Shown here in pieces: positions 14,226 to 27,130 of a stretch of DNA of 64,000 bases. The first letter of the stretch is position 1; each line of letters begins with the position of its first letter. A program made the translations under genes and the position numbers. Source of the DNA: Geosiphon pyriformis (lineage: Eukaryota; Glomeromycota; Glomeromycetes; Archaeosporales; Geosiphonaceae); assembly GCA_016748015.1 (NCBI GenBank), contig JAAOMT010000098.1, positions 62,310 to 126,309 on the forward strand. The letters run 5' to 3'. The notes beneath the pieces were generated by a model. The model was not told the origin of the DNA. It was given only the letters and a program-made list of their open reading frames with translations, and did no database searches.

Positions 14226-15005
14226 TATTTCACATGAAAACTTGGCATTAAAACCCAAAAGATTCATGAAAATCTCATTGTTATGATGAATTCTGGCTAG
14301 TGGCATATTTTTGTGATCACAACAGGGATGTGCTGTTTTTTAATAAAATAACCCGGGATCCTGGCTCTATGTAATTTTAAACACACTGAACGAATGAAAT
14401 TTATTACCTGCAATGACCTGCATTTCAGATCAAACAAATCAAACACCACTTATAAAGCTGAACTTTACTTAATAATCATTTTCGAAACAATTTTTGATCA
14501 CTCTTTGTTTTTCTGTCAAAAAACTTATCTTGCAGCATCAAATCTGACCGAATTTCAAAAGTCTATTTTGACTTTGAATCAGCCAATAATCATCTATTGT
14601 CATGCAAGCCAAATTTGCAGCTTTTTATAGGTAAATAAGAAAATTTATTCCAAGAATTTCCCAGTCACTGAAAAGGCACATGTACGTTTCACATTCCACA
14701 ATAAAATACATATTGAAAAGCAAGAACAAATTTCTCTTCCCTGGTCAAAATCAGCCTTGAATAGAGCCATTTTTCTTTTTTGTTACTGAAATGAAAATTA
14801 CAGCCCATCCAGCCAGGAATTCATCCATCACTGATCAGAATCACTGGTCAAAAGATGATTCATTACCTAGCAAAGGTCTCTATTTACCACATCATTGAAA
14901 TATGGGATTATGGAAAATATAAATGACAGATTCAGCTTAAATTTTGATCATTACTCTTTTTACTTTTTTATTTGACATAATATATTAAAAACATCTTAAT
15001 TTTAA
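14226..15005. other. Upstream region of the zinc-finger gene
   Basis: Composition returns to normal here. A 78-codon open frame at 14394-14630 has no recognised motif and may be UTR or chance. It probably includes promoter and 5' UTR of the gene at 15006. Confidence 0.45.
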
Positions 15006-16125
15006 ATGTCTTTATTCATTCGTAGCCACGAAAATCCAGATCAAGGCTCTTCAACAAACTCATCATATCTATCGCAAAGTATATTGACACGACCACTACG
15101 GACTTTGACAACAACAACAACAACAACACCATCATCATCATCAACATCAACATCAACATCTTATTATCAACAAGTTCAGTCACGAAATGAACCAGGCATC
15201 ATTGAATCTGAGTCGTTTAATCTTATTTGTCGATGGGGAGATTGTAATTTCCAAGCAAGCTCTATGAAAGAAATTTATGCACATGGTGAAGCTGAACATC
15301 TTAGAAGATTAAAAAAGGAAATGAAATTTCATTGCGATTGGGGTTTATGTCCCACGTTCACAGATAGCCAAGAGGAATTAATAGAGCATATATTAAAGAA
15401 TCATTTGGGTGCCGTGAAGAATGATTGCGGGGTTTATGGTCCAGATGATGGGTTTAGATCCAAAATTTTTGAAAATCGATATCATGAGGCAAGCAAAATC
15501 ATTTGAGTTTTCAATTACGATTTGCAGTTTTCAAGAAAGTTTTCTTTTTCGTTTTTTTTTTGTTTTTTTTAAACAGCGTCTTGTTGAACTAAAAGCTCAA
15601 AATAAGAAACTGTTACAATACCTGACTCCATTGAAAGAAGAAAATCAACGTCTCCTTGCCATCAATTTACAAGACAAGGAACATCAAAAACAATTAGATA
15701 AGGAGCTACGATATCACCAATCCTTCGTCGAGATTATGCATCAACAAAATCGGAAATCACATGATAGAATGCGTCAGCTGGCTATGGAGGATTATAGTTC
15801 AAACAAGAGAAAGCCTGAAGACGTTGAGGTGATTGTGATTGATGATGATAGTGAAGATGAAGATGAATATATTCCAACAAATACATCAAGTAGCAGCTCA
15901 AACCGATCAACTAACGCTAAAAGACATCGATTAGATCAGGCCAAAGAAATCGAAGAGTTCAATTCATCAGCTCATAGAAAGCATAAAGACCGACTCGATT
16001 TTTTGCAACTCGATGGATTTACATGCGAATGGGTAAATTGTGGAAAAGATTTTTTAAATGAATTTGAATTGGCAGCCCATATTCGTCGAGCCCATTTTGT
16101 TACTACTTTTGGCAAGAGGAAGTGA
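15006..16125 (+). CDS. C2H2 zinc-finger protein with central coiled coil
   Basis: Two exons, 15006-15488 and 15577-16125, giving 343 residues. The intron begins GCAAGC and ends TTTAAACAG after a T-rich tract, a GC-AG intron; reading is in phase across it (ENRYHE joined to RLVELKAQ). The first 60 residues are Ser/Thr-rich. Three fingers of pattern C-x4-C-x12-H-x4-H are seen: C75/C80/H93/H98, C110/C115/H128/H133 and, at the C-terminus, C311/C316/H329/H334. Each has an aromatic after the first Cys (CRWGDC, CDWGLC, CEWVNC). Between them lies a Leu/Gln/Lys-rich coiled coil (about 162-225) and an acidic stretch (about 245-260) with basic residues nearby. Likely a nuclear DNA- or chromatin-binding protein; targets unknown. 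Confidence 0.82.
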
Positions 16126-17215
16126 AAACGTAAAATGAGAAATCATTTTTATCTTAATAATGGGTAAAATTTTATCGGGAAAATTGTTCACTATGAATCA
16201 GATACAGGTATATTTAGGACACTGGCTTGTGAGCTGTAGTCATGATTCAATGTCAAAATTTTGTATGTCGCAATTTTATCACATGAAAATTTTCGGGAAG
16301 CAGTTGTAGAATAGGGACATTTGAAATGAAAAATTTATAAGAATTAACAGCATTTAGACCCTGCGAACATTGCCCTGCAGTAGTTTTCAGCCATTAGTAA
16401 GCATTATAAGCGAGAAAGACGGAAAGAATTCTTTTTCATAGTGAATGATAAATATCAGCTTTACGGCGCTTCCTTCTAACGTTTAATTTGCGAGGATTTG
16501 CAAAAATTTATAAGACCAAAAAATTGGTCAATTTATATTTCAAAGAAAATCAATAACCGCTAAATTTATCATTTATCAACACCTGAAATCAATTAACTGT
16601 TAGGGTTTTAATCACTTATAAATATTTCAACTCTAAGGAATTTCAAGCAACAAGAAACTCAATCCAATTAAAGATTGAACTAGCAAATCATTTGATAACA
16701 TAGAATTAATACGATGAATGTAGTCCTGCTTCAAAATCTAATAATACAAATAAACTCAAATAATAAAATAATGTTACATCAATTATTGCAAGGTTTAAAA
16801 GAAAATTTTATTAAAATTCTAATCTAAGCAATATACTATGATTTTTTTTTTGTAAAAGTTTTTGCAAGTTGATTCAAAACATTCTTCCTGGATTGTATAT
16901 TAAAATTAATTGCTTTGACATTTATATTTAAACAAATAATAATCACTGTTATAATTTTTCAAAAATGAGTAATTGGTATTTTTATAATAAATTAATTAAA
17001 ATTAGTTTTACTTTTGAAATAATTTAAAACCCATAATCATTTGTCAAAAATTATTTAATAAAAACAAATAAATATTTGCAAAAAAAAAGGGTTATGATTA
17101 TAAAAACAATCATAATGTACTTTAATCCGAAAATTAAAAAATGTATTCAAAAACATTTAAAATTTAAATTAATAGTAAATATAAATATAAGTAAAATTTT
17201 AAATACGTGTTTGAA
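16126..17215. other. Intergenic region, no gene seen
   Basis: Mostly AT-rich DNA after the zinc-finger gene; the first few hundred bases may be its 3' UTR. No frame with a recognisable motif. Confidence 0.55.
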
Positions 17216-17362
17216 ATGTTAAAGAACGACTCTACAACAACAACAACAACAACAACAACAATAACAATAACAACAACAACAACGCCAATGCGCATTCATC
17301 CAGGAGCAGTTTATACAAGTCGTCTTTTAACTTTACAAATAATTGAAAAAACAAAAGGTTAA
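17216..17362 (+). pseudogene. Orphan last exon of a kinase gene (tail relic)
   Basis: A 48-codon frame encodes a polythreonine run (ACA repeat) and then PMRIHPGAVYTSRLLTLQ and IIEKTKG before a stop. This closely matches the C-terminus of the kinase ending at 60359 (IHPGAVYISRLLTFQ, then MIKETKG). No kinase catalytic motif is found upstream, so this is either a detached 3' exon copied from a kinase or the end of a gene whose body has been lost. The neighbouring sequence upstream is AT-rich non-coding. Confidence 0.7.
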
Positions 17363-18496
17363 TTTATCATGTTTATAAGTTATAAACATTTTAATTAAAA
17401 TAATTTAATATGCTTAACTTTCTTTTCAATTATAATTTTTAAAATAGATGTTATCTACCTTCCATAGACGACTCTTAAAGTGATGAATGCCTTTTTTTAT
17501 TTAGTTATCTATTTTATTATATAGATTATTTTTTTAATATTCAAAAATATAAATAATTCAAATTAAATTTATTCAGTTCGTAATTAGTTTAGACTTTTAT
17601 TTTTTAAATTTTTTTAAACAATAAATTAAATTTTATCCACTCAAATAAATTCACTTTTATTTTTACTATATTAAAATTTTTTAATTTTTTAAAAAACCTT
17701 TCAGTGTAAAACTATTTAATTCCTTATATTTTTCTTCTAATAAAATATTTAAATTTATTGCTTGAAAACCAATGTAAGATTTATCTGATATATTGAAATA
17801 ATTCTTTTATTGAATCATTTTCTTCTTAACCAAACTATTACTAGATTATCATTTAATGTTAGCATTATGATTCATTATTATTATTAAAATACCATTTTTA
17901 TATTTTTTAAATTCCAACAATAAATGTACTATGATCAATCTCATAAATTTGAAAAAAATTATTATTATTCAATACAATAAAAATTTCTTATTCTTATCAA
18001 ACAAAAAATTTAATACAGATTTTTTTTGAATAATATATTTTTTTATGATTTTTTTTTCAATATATTATTAACTGAACATATGGTGATTGAAAACCCAAAA
18101 ACATTTTAAAATTTTATTTTTTACATTGAATTAAATTTTCATCTGCATTTTTTTTTGAATTAATATAAATAATTAAAATTAAAATTGAGGAGTTTAAAAT
18201 AGATTTTTGAATATATTATTATGCCTTCTAAATACTTAAACAATTTCAATTGCCCAAATATTAAGTAAATATCTCAAATATCTTCAAATGCCATGAAAAA
18301 TTTGATTTATGGTAAATAAGTTCTAAAGTTTGGATAATAAATACCTGTCAGCTTTATAATTTTCAGATTTATTTTTGATTAAAAAATTTGAAATCAAATT
18401 AAGAATAAAATAGAGTATTATTACTGTTTAAATAATTTGTATACAATATATGGGTGTTTAATTTATCTATTAAATAAAATTAGCGAAATTATGAAT
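17363..18496. other. AT-rich intergenic DNA, no gene seen
   Basis: Runs of A and T, no frame with coding character; the right end is the 3' flank of the minus-strand surface protein. Confidence 0.6.
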
Positions 18497-21400
18497 TTAA
18501 ATTATCATCAAAACAAAACTTAAAATTCCAACAAAGGCCAGAATAAATACAGTATTCCCTGTTGTTCGACTTATACCTAGAGAAGTCTCCCCTACTAATC
18601 CATTTTTAGTTTGTGGATTATAGCTTGTAGGTTTAAAATACCAACCAGTATCACCACCCCAATTTACAACGATAGTTTTTACTGGCTCATTTTGATTTTC
18701 ACCAAGTTTTGAACTTGGATTTTCTTTTGAAATAGAGAATGGGTTTAAGGTTATTGAGGTCGGATCTACCGAGGTTCTGAAAAATAATGAGATTGGATTA
18801 TCAAGGTTAAAATGGGCATCAAATATGCTAGAAAACTTTTGTACTGTGAAAAAACATAATCTGGTACCGGATAATAGTAATCGATGTGGACATGTATGAG
18901 CCTGTAATAATTGATCTTTGCAAATGGAGATAGTTAGTTTTAATATTTCTGTAAATTTTACGCCAGCACATAAGAACATTTTTTGCCTTACTTTGAAATA
19001 GTAGGATTTATAGGTTGATCTGTTGGAGATATTGAAGTTACAGAAGTGATTGGATTTGTGCTAATTTTCCAAAAAAAGCCATTAACATATAATTGAAAAA
19101 TCGAAGTTTCAAAGTTTAATAAAAACCAAACATACTATGTTACTGGTATCCCTGTTAGTGTTACGCTTTTAAATAGAGCCCTAATGAAAAAAACCAGAGA
19201 TAGAATTATATTTTGAACTTTCATTAAACGATAATTTTGAAAAATTTTCTGCTTCTGAACTTACACACTATTTTCGCCAGTTGGTGTAAGAATGAGTCCA
19301 CTGCTAGATAATTAAAATTAATTTTGTCAATGAGGGTAAGGAATATGTGAGAAATTGGAATTCATAAATCTGACATAATTTGTTCTTACGATTGAAATGA
19401 TTCTGAATGTATTCCGTCTGATCCTATTAACGAGGGCTTAGCTACGGGTGTGATGGATGATTGAAAAGTTAGTTCAGCTATAGGTGAAGATTCACTTATG
19501 GGTGTGATCGGTGGTATGAACTTTGTCATTGCAGTTATGGGTGTAGTCGGTGTTTGAGAGCTTGAAGTTTGAGCTATAGGTACATTCGGTGAAGGTTTAG
19601 CTATAAGTGTAATCGGTGTTTGAGATGAAGTCTTAACTATAGGTATGCTTGGTGTTTGGGTGGTTGTTGCAATAGAAGAGGAAGGTTGAATTATGTGTGT
19701 AATTAGTGTTTGAGAGATAGGTGTGATCGGTGTTTGACTGGTTGTTGCAATAGAAGAGGAAAGTTGAATTATCTGTGTAATTGGTGTTTGAGAGGTTGAG
19801 GTTTGAAGTATGGTATTTGCTGAAGGTTTGACTATAGGTGTGATCGGTGTTTGACTGGTTGTTGCAATAGAAGAGGAAAGTTGAATTATCTGTGTAATTG
19901 GTGTTTGAGAAGTTGAGGTTTGAACTATGGTATTTGCAGTAGGTTTGACTATAGGTGTGATCGGTTTTTGAATGGTTGCTGCAATAGAATAGGAAGGTTG
20001 AATTATGGGTGTAATTGGTGTTTGAGAAGTTGAGGTTTGAACTATGGTATTTGCTGAAGGTTTGACTATTGGGGTGATCGGTGTTTGACTGGTTGTTGCA
20101 ATAGAAGAGGAAAGTTGAATTATCTTTGTAATTGGTGTTTGAGAAGTTGAGGTTTGAAGTATGGTATTTGCTGAAGGTTTGACTATAGGTGTGATCGGTG
20201 TTTGACTGGTTGTTGCAATATGAGAGGAAGGTTGAATTATGGGTGTAATTGGTGTTTGAGAAGTTGAGGTTTGAACTATGGTATTTGCTGAAGGTTTGAC
20301 TATAGGTATGATCGGTGTTTGACTGGTTGTTGCAATATGAGAGGAAGGTTGAATTATGGGTGTAATTGGTGTTTGAGAAGTTGAGGTTTGAACTATGGTA
20401 TTTGCTGAAGGTTTGACTATAGGTATGATCGGTGTTTGACTGGTTGTTGCAATATGAGAGGAAGGTTGAATTATGGGTGTAATTGGTGTTTGAGAAGTTG
20501 AGGTTTGAACTATGGTATTTGCTGAAGGTTTGACTATAGGTATGATCGGTGTTTGACTGGTTGTTGCAATATGAGAGGAAGGTTGAATTATGGGTGTAAT
20601 TGGTGTTTGAGAAGTTGAGGTTTGAACTATGGTATTTGCTGAAGGTTTGACTATAGGTGTGATCGGTATTTGACTGGTTGTTGCAATATGAGAGGAAGGT
20701 TGAATTATGGGTGTAATTGGTGTTTGAGAGGTTGAGGTTTGAACAATGGTATTTGCAGTAGGTTTGACTATAGGTGTGATCGGTGTTTGACTGGTTGTTG
20801 CAATAGAAGAGGAAAGTTGAATTATCTGTGTAATTGGTGTTTGAAAGGTTGAGGTTTGAACTATGGAATTTGCTGAAGGTTTGACTATAGGTGTGATCGG
20901 TGTTTGACTGGTTGTTGCAATAGAAGAGGAAAGTTGAATTATCTGTGTAATTGGTGTTTGAGAGGTTGAGGTTTGAACTAGATTTGCCGAAGTTTTAGCT
21001 ATAGCTGTGATCGGTTGGGTGTTATAGGAATGTTCAATGGGTGCAATTGGTGTTTCAGAAGTTTTGATTATAGTTTTCATCGATGTTTGAATGGAAGATG
21101 AAGGTTGAATCATGGGTGTAATCGGTTTTTGAAAGGTATTTTGAAGAGCATCTATTCTTTTAAAGATTTTAGCTTGTGATTTCTCAATTTCTGAAAGGGA
21201 AGATTTTCTCACTGACGAATCTGGTCTTTGAAGAAGAATTAAAAAAAATAGAGTTCAATTTCGATATGACATTGATGCAAATCAGAAATCATTTTTCTAT
21301 TTTTCAGATAAAAGATACTTCATAATTGCCCTATCATTGAAGAAGTATCAAAAAAAAAGCTGCTTACAGTTTGAGATTAATAGAGCCTGAATCAATTGAT

Positions 21401-21543
21401 CGAATTGGATTTCTTTTCACTTCTTTTCTGATCTTGATCATATTAGCGTTGACACTTGGGAACTGTCCAAAATGAAAAAGTAGACATGAAAATAAAAGGA
21501 GTAACGTGAAATTTGTGAATTTATATAAAGTTTTTAATTCCAT
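18497..21543 (-). CDS. Repeat-rich cell-surface protein with signal peptide and GPI-like tail
   Basis: Six exons: 21368-21543, 19390-21225, 19265-19303, 19136-19180, 18992-19060 and 18497-18776, giving 814 residues; all five introns are phase 2 and all junctions are in frame. The start at 21543 (MELKTLYK) is the only ATG giving a signal peptide directly (LLLLFSCLLFHF). Exon 2 has a short Lys/Glu-rich helix (SEIEKSQAKIFKRID) and then about ten copies of a 39-residue unit built on SQTPITPI, QPSS.IATTSQ and PIVKPSANTI. The last exon is a globular-looking segment with NWGGDTGWYF and ends in a hydrophobic stretch (VFILAFVGILSFVLMII) with no cytosolic tail, typical of GPI-anchor signals. The Thr/Ser/Pro repeats suggest heavy O-mannosylation and an extended wall-spanning stalk. 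Function beyond this is unknown. Confidence 0.82.
19700..20990 (-). repeat. 117-bp coding tandem repeat, about ten copies
   Basis: Period 117 bp (39 codons), shown by the recurring start GATCGGTGTTTGACTGG at 20309, 20426 and 20543 and similar positions. Central copies are almost identical in DNA, outer copies are diverged, and the left end breaks into shorter SQTPITPI pieces. Confidence 0.92.
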
Positions 21544-22171
21544 TTTTGCTCTCAAGGAAACGTTTCTTTAGGATACTTTCGATTAAAATTTTTTTCTTTT
21601 AAAAAATATTTTCAAATTTCAACGTGGAAAATAGAAAGAATTCAAAACCTCCCCAGTTTAGAGTAGCTTTGATCTTTGTTGTCAGACACAATAGTTGATC
21701 TTATATTCTCATATATCAAAAAGGTGTTACAAAAGACACTAATTCCTGGTTACACTTATATATATATATATATATATATGCTATTGAAAGTTTTTAATTC
21801 ATGTTAGATTAAAATTTCTGACATTATGGAGTACAAGTTAAACTTGTGACTGCAATAGTAGAGATCTTAAAGAAGACAAATATGGTTGAGGCGCAGTATG
21901 GTGACAAGTGAAATCAAAAGATTAATTGATGCGTTTACTATTATGGAGAAAAATTTTTTACCTGTCTAAATACAAGCCGAAATTCTTTGAAATAAAGTAA
22001 AAATTTCAAAATTTATGAGTTGAACTCGGAATTATTTGAAATAATACTAATGATTGGAATTTTTATAATTTGATCTTAAACCATAAAGCATAGCATATAA
22101 TAGTCCTTATATATTTAACCTCACTATAAATTATAAATGGCTATTAAAAAAATTTTTTTAATAGATGATGA
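21544..22171. other. Intergenic, probable promoter of the surface protein
   Basis: Contains an (AT)n tract at about 21757-21780. No gene seen. It lies upstream of the surface-protein gene and downstream of the methyltransferase gene, both on the minus strand. Confidence 0.5.
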
Positions 22172-23520
22172 TCATTTATTCTGGCCAGAATACCGATAAA
22201 TGACGATTGAGTTCTCATACTCTTCAACTTCATTTCGAAATTCGGTGAGAGTAGCCTCGAATTCTTCTGATGATTGACTGGTGAATTCGAGCAAAGACTT
22301 TTTAATTGATTGCCAGGTTTCTATGAAATTTTCCAAGTACTAGAATACAATGTGTTAAAAAAAAAGATTGTTGATAATTTTTTAATTAAGAAAAATTAGT
22401 TTGAAATAAATTTTTTTTTGATAAAAAATTACCTGTGTGCCAAGTTCACCACCAGCTTTACCAAGCTTAAGTTCTCTAAGCTGATGTCCAAAATTTGTCC
22501 AATTTTCTGAAGTTTCAAGTAATTGAGGTATTACCGTGTAATAACTTGTGCTCACACCAGTAGCGTGTAATAATCCAATCACTATCAAATTATTAAATAA
22601 TCACGCACGTATTTAAGTATTAATAAAAATTAGATAAAGTCATCTTTCATTATAGAAAGAGTTCATCACTCACTTGCATCAACCATTCTCTTTCCAGCAT
22701 CCCCTCGATTTTTTATTGTAAAATCAATCTCGGTCCAGTTAATCCATCCACCCATTTTTAAAACTCTTGTCAATTCAGGTAAAAGATACGTTTCCCATTG
22801 GCGCAAGGAGAAACAAGACGCGATATTCGACATTGAAAGTAAATCAAATGTATTTTCTTCAAATGGTAAACCTTCAAGTAAATCGGTTTGAATAAATTCT
22901 ACATTGCTAGGAAGGTTATCAATTGGAAATAGTGTGACTATATCTAAGCCTATAAAGGATGATTGTGGATAATCGCGGGCCATGTCAAGGACCCATTCAC
23001 CTGATCCACATCTATTTAATTTAAAAGGAAAGCAAAATCAATAATGAATAAAAAAATTGTTTTTAATTAATATTGAAAGAGTTTTTTTTAAATTATTATT
23101 ATTGCATTTCAAATAAACTTTTCATACCCAATTTCAACAACCTTACAACCTTGTTTCAAAATTTCATGGACAGGTGCCAAAAAATTACCTTTAAACAATT
23201 TTTTAATAAGGAAATGTTGTACTCTTGAACGTTCAGCTTCAATCTCATCTACTGGCTTTAAATATAACAAAAGATTATAATTTCTTATTTATTTTTTCTT
23301 TCATTCAATCTTAATGATATCACATCTTTTTTTTTTTTTCAATGTATTTCAAAATACCCACCAAAATACGAGCACTATAATTCTCTTGCACAAAAAATTT
23401 TCGACCACCAGAAATACGATATCTACTATCTACTGATAATACTGAAGGCGAGGCTGAATTATTATTTTTTTTTGATTTCTTTGATATAAAACGACTACGT
23501 TTCGAGCTAGTATTTCCCAT
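22172..23520 (-). CDS. SAM-dependent class I methyltransferase
   Basis: Five exons: 23362-23520, 23128-23255, 22674-23011, 22433-22581 and 22172-22339, 313 residues, all junctions GT-AG and in frame. The first exon is basic and Ser-rich (MGNTSSKRSRF) with a possible N-myristoylation start (MGNTSS). Then comes PVDEIEAERSRVQHF, the SAM-binding motif I VVEIGCGSG at about residues 92-100 (split by an intron inside the Gly codon), the acidic residue of motif II in GLDI, EFIQTDLLEGLPFEENTFDLL (motifs III-IV region) and RVLKMGGWINWTE (motif V region). This layout is that of the large fungal methyltransferase family related to LaeA-like proteins; the substrate cannot be read from sequence. It is intact in length and motifs. 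Confidence 0.88.
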
Positions 23521-24693
23521 TTCTTTTAATTAATTAATCGATTATTCTTTGAAAAAGAAAGATGAATTCTTTTGATAACTATTTAAAGTTCAAATTACCA
23601 TTCTCATTACCATTTTTTTACCCATATTGCTATTTATGGTAAGTTGTCCCCCAGGCATCAAAAATGGAGTACATACTTGATCACAGATTTTCAATATAGA
23701 GAGAGAGATCACCAATGATTGAACTATCCTTCAAGTTAATCTCTTATATACATGATATTCCTATCGATAGGATAATTTGACTATTTTCTTTTTTATTATT
23801 AGATGCATTGGGGGGAATTGTAACGGTACAAAATCCAATCAAAATATCGAATTTTTTGATTCGATAGATACTAAAATTTTTACAAGTTTTTTAATCAGTC
23901 CTAGTGCATTGATGTACTTGTCGTGAATCGTTATCAAATATTTTATTCGATTTGAAAGAGAAGAAATCAATGTGATAATTATAAATACTTACCGAAAAAG
24001 TTTAAATTTTTTTTTTTTGAGTACAAGATCTGAAGGCATAAATTTATAATAAGTTTAAATTTTACCAATAAATTTTTATACATGAATAAGATAAAATGTT
24101 ATAGAAATTAAATTTTTTTGGATAATTGTAATTTGAATACCTTTGCAATTATTTTAATACCTTTGCAATTTAAAAATAGATTAAAATACACAAATAAAAA
24201 TGAAATAAAATATTTATACATGCATAAAATAATAATTTAAATTTATTTATTAACAATACCAATAAGAATTTTTTTAGTTTGTTTAAAGAAATAAAAAAAA
24301 AAATTTTGAAATTTTTTGGATACAAACATATTGAATTTGCCATCTTGGGTTTATAAAAATAAAATTTGATAGTACATAATAATTTTTTTAATAAAGTATT
24401 AAAAAAAAAGAAGTGAATTAATATAGTTCATTATCTCACAATGTTTTTGTGTTTGTCATTCAAAAAGTGTTGAGCATAGATTATGATGAAATCATTAGTC
24501 AAGATTAATCAGTTTGATTTTTTTTTAGTATCAAAAGCTTTAAAAAAATCAATCTAAAGGCATTTCTCAAATTTGATTTGATTGAAAATAACAAACCTCT
24601 GCTCTTCGTTATAAATTTTGCTTTTGATCTTATATCTAAAATAAAAAATAAAAAAGTAGAGAAAATAAAGAACTCCTATGTAAAATTGAAAAA
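23521..24693. other. Divergent intergenic region, AT-rich
   Basis: Lies between the 5' ends of the methyltransferase (minus) and the Gln-rich protein (plus), so it should hold both promoters. A short direct repeat of AATACCTTTGCAATT occurs at about 24138-24172. No gene seen. Confidence 0.5.
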
Positions 24694-25041
24694 ATGTTTG
24701 TTACAATTTATTCCAACCACATTTTATCCTCTATTTTTCTTTTCATTCAAGTCATATCAATCAATCACTTTTTTTATTCCATTACAACTAAGGCTCATCC
24801 ATTACCATGGAAGGCAGATAAAGAAGCAGCAGCAACACAACAAGGTCCTTTGGCAGGTGTCGACCTTTCACCCTATCCAAATATCGATCCATCTCTTTTG
24901 AATGGTATTGTCAACGAATATACCGAACCTCCAAAACCAGGGTCAGCAACTAATTCCAAACCAAACGATCAAAATTTTATTGGTAGTTTATTAAATGATC
25001 TCCAAAATCCGAATCAACGACCTAAACAGCAACAAAAACAA

Positions 25042-25073
<32 letters not shown>

Positions 25074-25542
25074 GCCATCTGCTGAAAAACCAGTTATTAA
25101 GCCATTGAAACATGAAAAACCGAAATCTGAGCCACAACGAGCTCTGACTTCTGAAAGTCAACCTACAGGCGTGGGAACATCAAAGCAGCAACAGACTCCG
25201 ACTAATAATGGACAAACCCCTACTAAAAGTGAGGGTGGAGATTTACCAAATAACAACCAATCTGTCGTGATTAATAAAGATGAAACAAATTCCACTCTTG
25301 AAAACCCAGTTGCACAATCTACGAATCAAACTCAGTCTGTAAATACAAATCCTGAACAATCGAATGAAAATGTGCCCACCCAACCTGTTGCTGATGGCAG
25401 TCTAGCGGGAAACATACCACCAACCCAAACAGGAAACTACAAGGTTTCACCTTCAGATTCCCAAACCCAAACCCAAACACAAACACGAGCAGACGCATCA
25501 GCTAGTTTACCGGTCAATAATACAATAAAAAGTCCAAAATAG
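24694..25542 (+). CDS. Secreted Gln/Asn/Pro-rich protein
   Basis: Single exon of 282 residues. The N-terminus (MFVTIYSNHILSSIFLFIQ, then VISINHFF) is hydrophobic and reads as a signal peptide, with a likely cleavage near TKA before HPLPW. The mature protein has a short more ordered start (DLSPYPNIDPSLLNGIVNEY and FIGSLLNDLQNP), a polyglutamine tract with Lys interruptions, and then a long disordered region rich in T, Q, N and S with N-glycosylation sequons and a QTQTQT run. There is no hydrophobic C-terminus, so it is likely fully secreted rather than GPI-anchored. No enzyme domain. It could be a wall-associated or effector-like protein; that is only inference. Confidence 0.65.
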
Positions 25543-26164
25543 GTTTCCACTTAGATAAACTTTGAAATTAAAAATTTACCTTTTCAATCAATAAAAAAAA
25601 ACTATAGCGGAATAGTTCATTTTTGATCTACAAACTAAATTTTAAACTGAAAAATATAAAAATCATTAAACTAAGCACATTTCTAACTGGCTTACAAATA
25701 AATCTAAAATTTTTATCTCATGCTTTCTCATTATCGCCTCATTCAAAATCTTAAATCGTAACACGTGGATATATAACAAAACGTTACATTAAAACTTAAA
25801 TTTTTGAAATTTTTAATTTCAAAAGTAATTTATGCAACAGTTTCGTTTTTATATATATATTAAACCAATAGGAGTTCATTAGTGTCGTATTTTTCTATTA
25901 AAGTTTAAATAATGTACAAATGTTTTGCTTATTTGTTTATTGTTTTTTTTATTCAAAAAATTAAAAAGGAAATAGTTCTTTGAATTCCAAGATAAATTTT
26001 TTATAATATATCATTTTTTCTTTTATAGTCTTTTTGGATTAATTACTTTTGTAAAATTAAAAATAAATATTTTTCATTTTTGAATTATAAACGAAAAAGA
26101 ATGGTTTGTTTGATTTTTTATCATAAATTATTTTTGATCCCAAAAATCTATTCCGTTTGGTTTA

Positions 26165-26213
<49 letters not shown>

Positions 26214-27130
26214 GAAAAAAAATATACCAGATTCTTATAAAGTAAATTTACTAATTGGTTAACATTTTAATTAAAATTCTAAAAAATAAAATTAATTTTT
26301 ATCCACCCTAATGATATTGGGTTTTATGTTTAAGCTCGTATTTTTAAGAAATTAATTTCAATTTTTAAAAAATTTGTCAATTTAGGAATTGAAATGAAAT
26401 TAGGTAGCGTAGCAATTCTCTTCCAAATTTATTTAAAATACCGGGCCAACGCGAAAATTAATTTTATCAAACTTGAACGATTAAACACGACAATTTCAAA
26501 CATTGACATTAATCGAAATTCGTTTTTTAATATCAAATTTTATTTGAAAAAAAGAAAATATTTAAAAAAAACATTGTCACATTTAAATTTTTATGTGAAG
26601 GAGAAATTTTCTATATACAACAGAGTTTGATCGCATAAACTCTTTTTATCTCTGGAAAAACTTGTATATCGTATCCCCTTTTCCTATTCTCTTCAAAGAC
26701 AAACCGAAAACCTTTATCAAAAAAGTATTCATTATGGATCCAAATGAATGCAATTCACATAGAATTGTGATGTTCCGTTAATTACCTCAATCCTCGAATA
26801 TATATATTTTTTGATTATCAATTATTTGTTATTAAGAATTCCGTTCCTCTTGATAATAAATAAACTTCCTCTTCTGAAAGCTCTCTAGGCTTCATGGTAT
26901 TGTAGCCCTAGTTGGTAGGCAGCCAGGGACGTTTACCAAAATTTATCATACTTCAGAAATTGAATTTTTGTGCCTACTTTCATGAGTTAATCAAAAAGTA
27001 TTTCAGTAACAATTCAATTTATAAACCTCAAATATTTCTTCATACCAAAAAGAAAATTTTCTCAATAGGTAATATTTATCCAAGTCAGAACCTGGATATT
27101 GATTTTAAATAAAATTTTCCCAAGAGAACC
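25543..27130. other. Intergenic region, no supported gene
   Basis: Contains an (AAT)n microsatellite at about 26167-26211. Open frames at 26394-26630 and 26912-27112 are Lys/Phe/Asn-rich, as expected from AT-rich non-coding DNA, and have no motif. Confidence 0.5.

Noticed and set aside
19700-20990. CRISPR-like regular repeats
   Set aside because: Period 117 bp without spacers, fully coding in one frame; it is a protein repeat in a eukaryotic gene.
26880-26945. tRNA-like D-arm sequence TAGTTGGTAGGC
   Set aside because: No matching T-arm, anticodon stem or 7-bp acceptor stem around it. No tRNA was found in the window.
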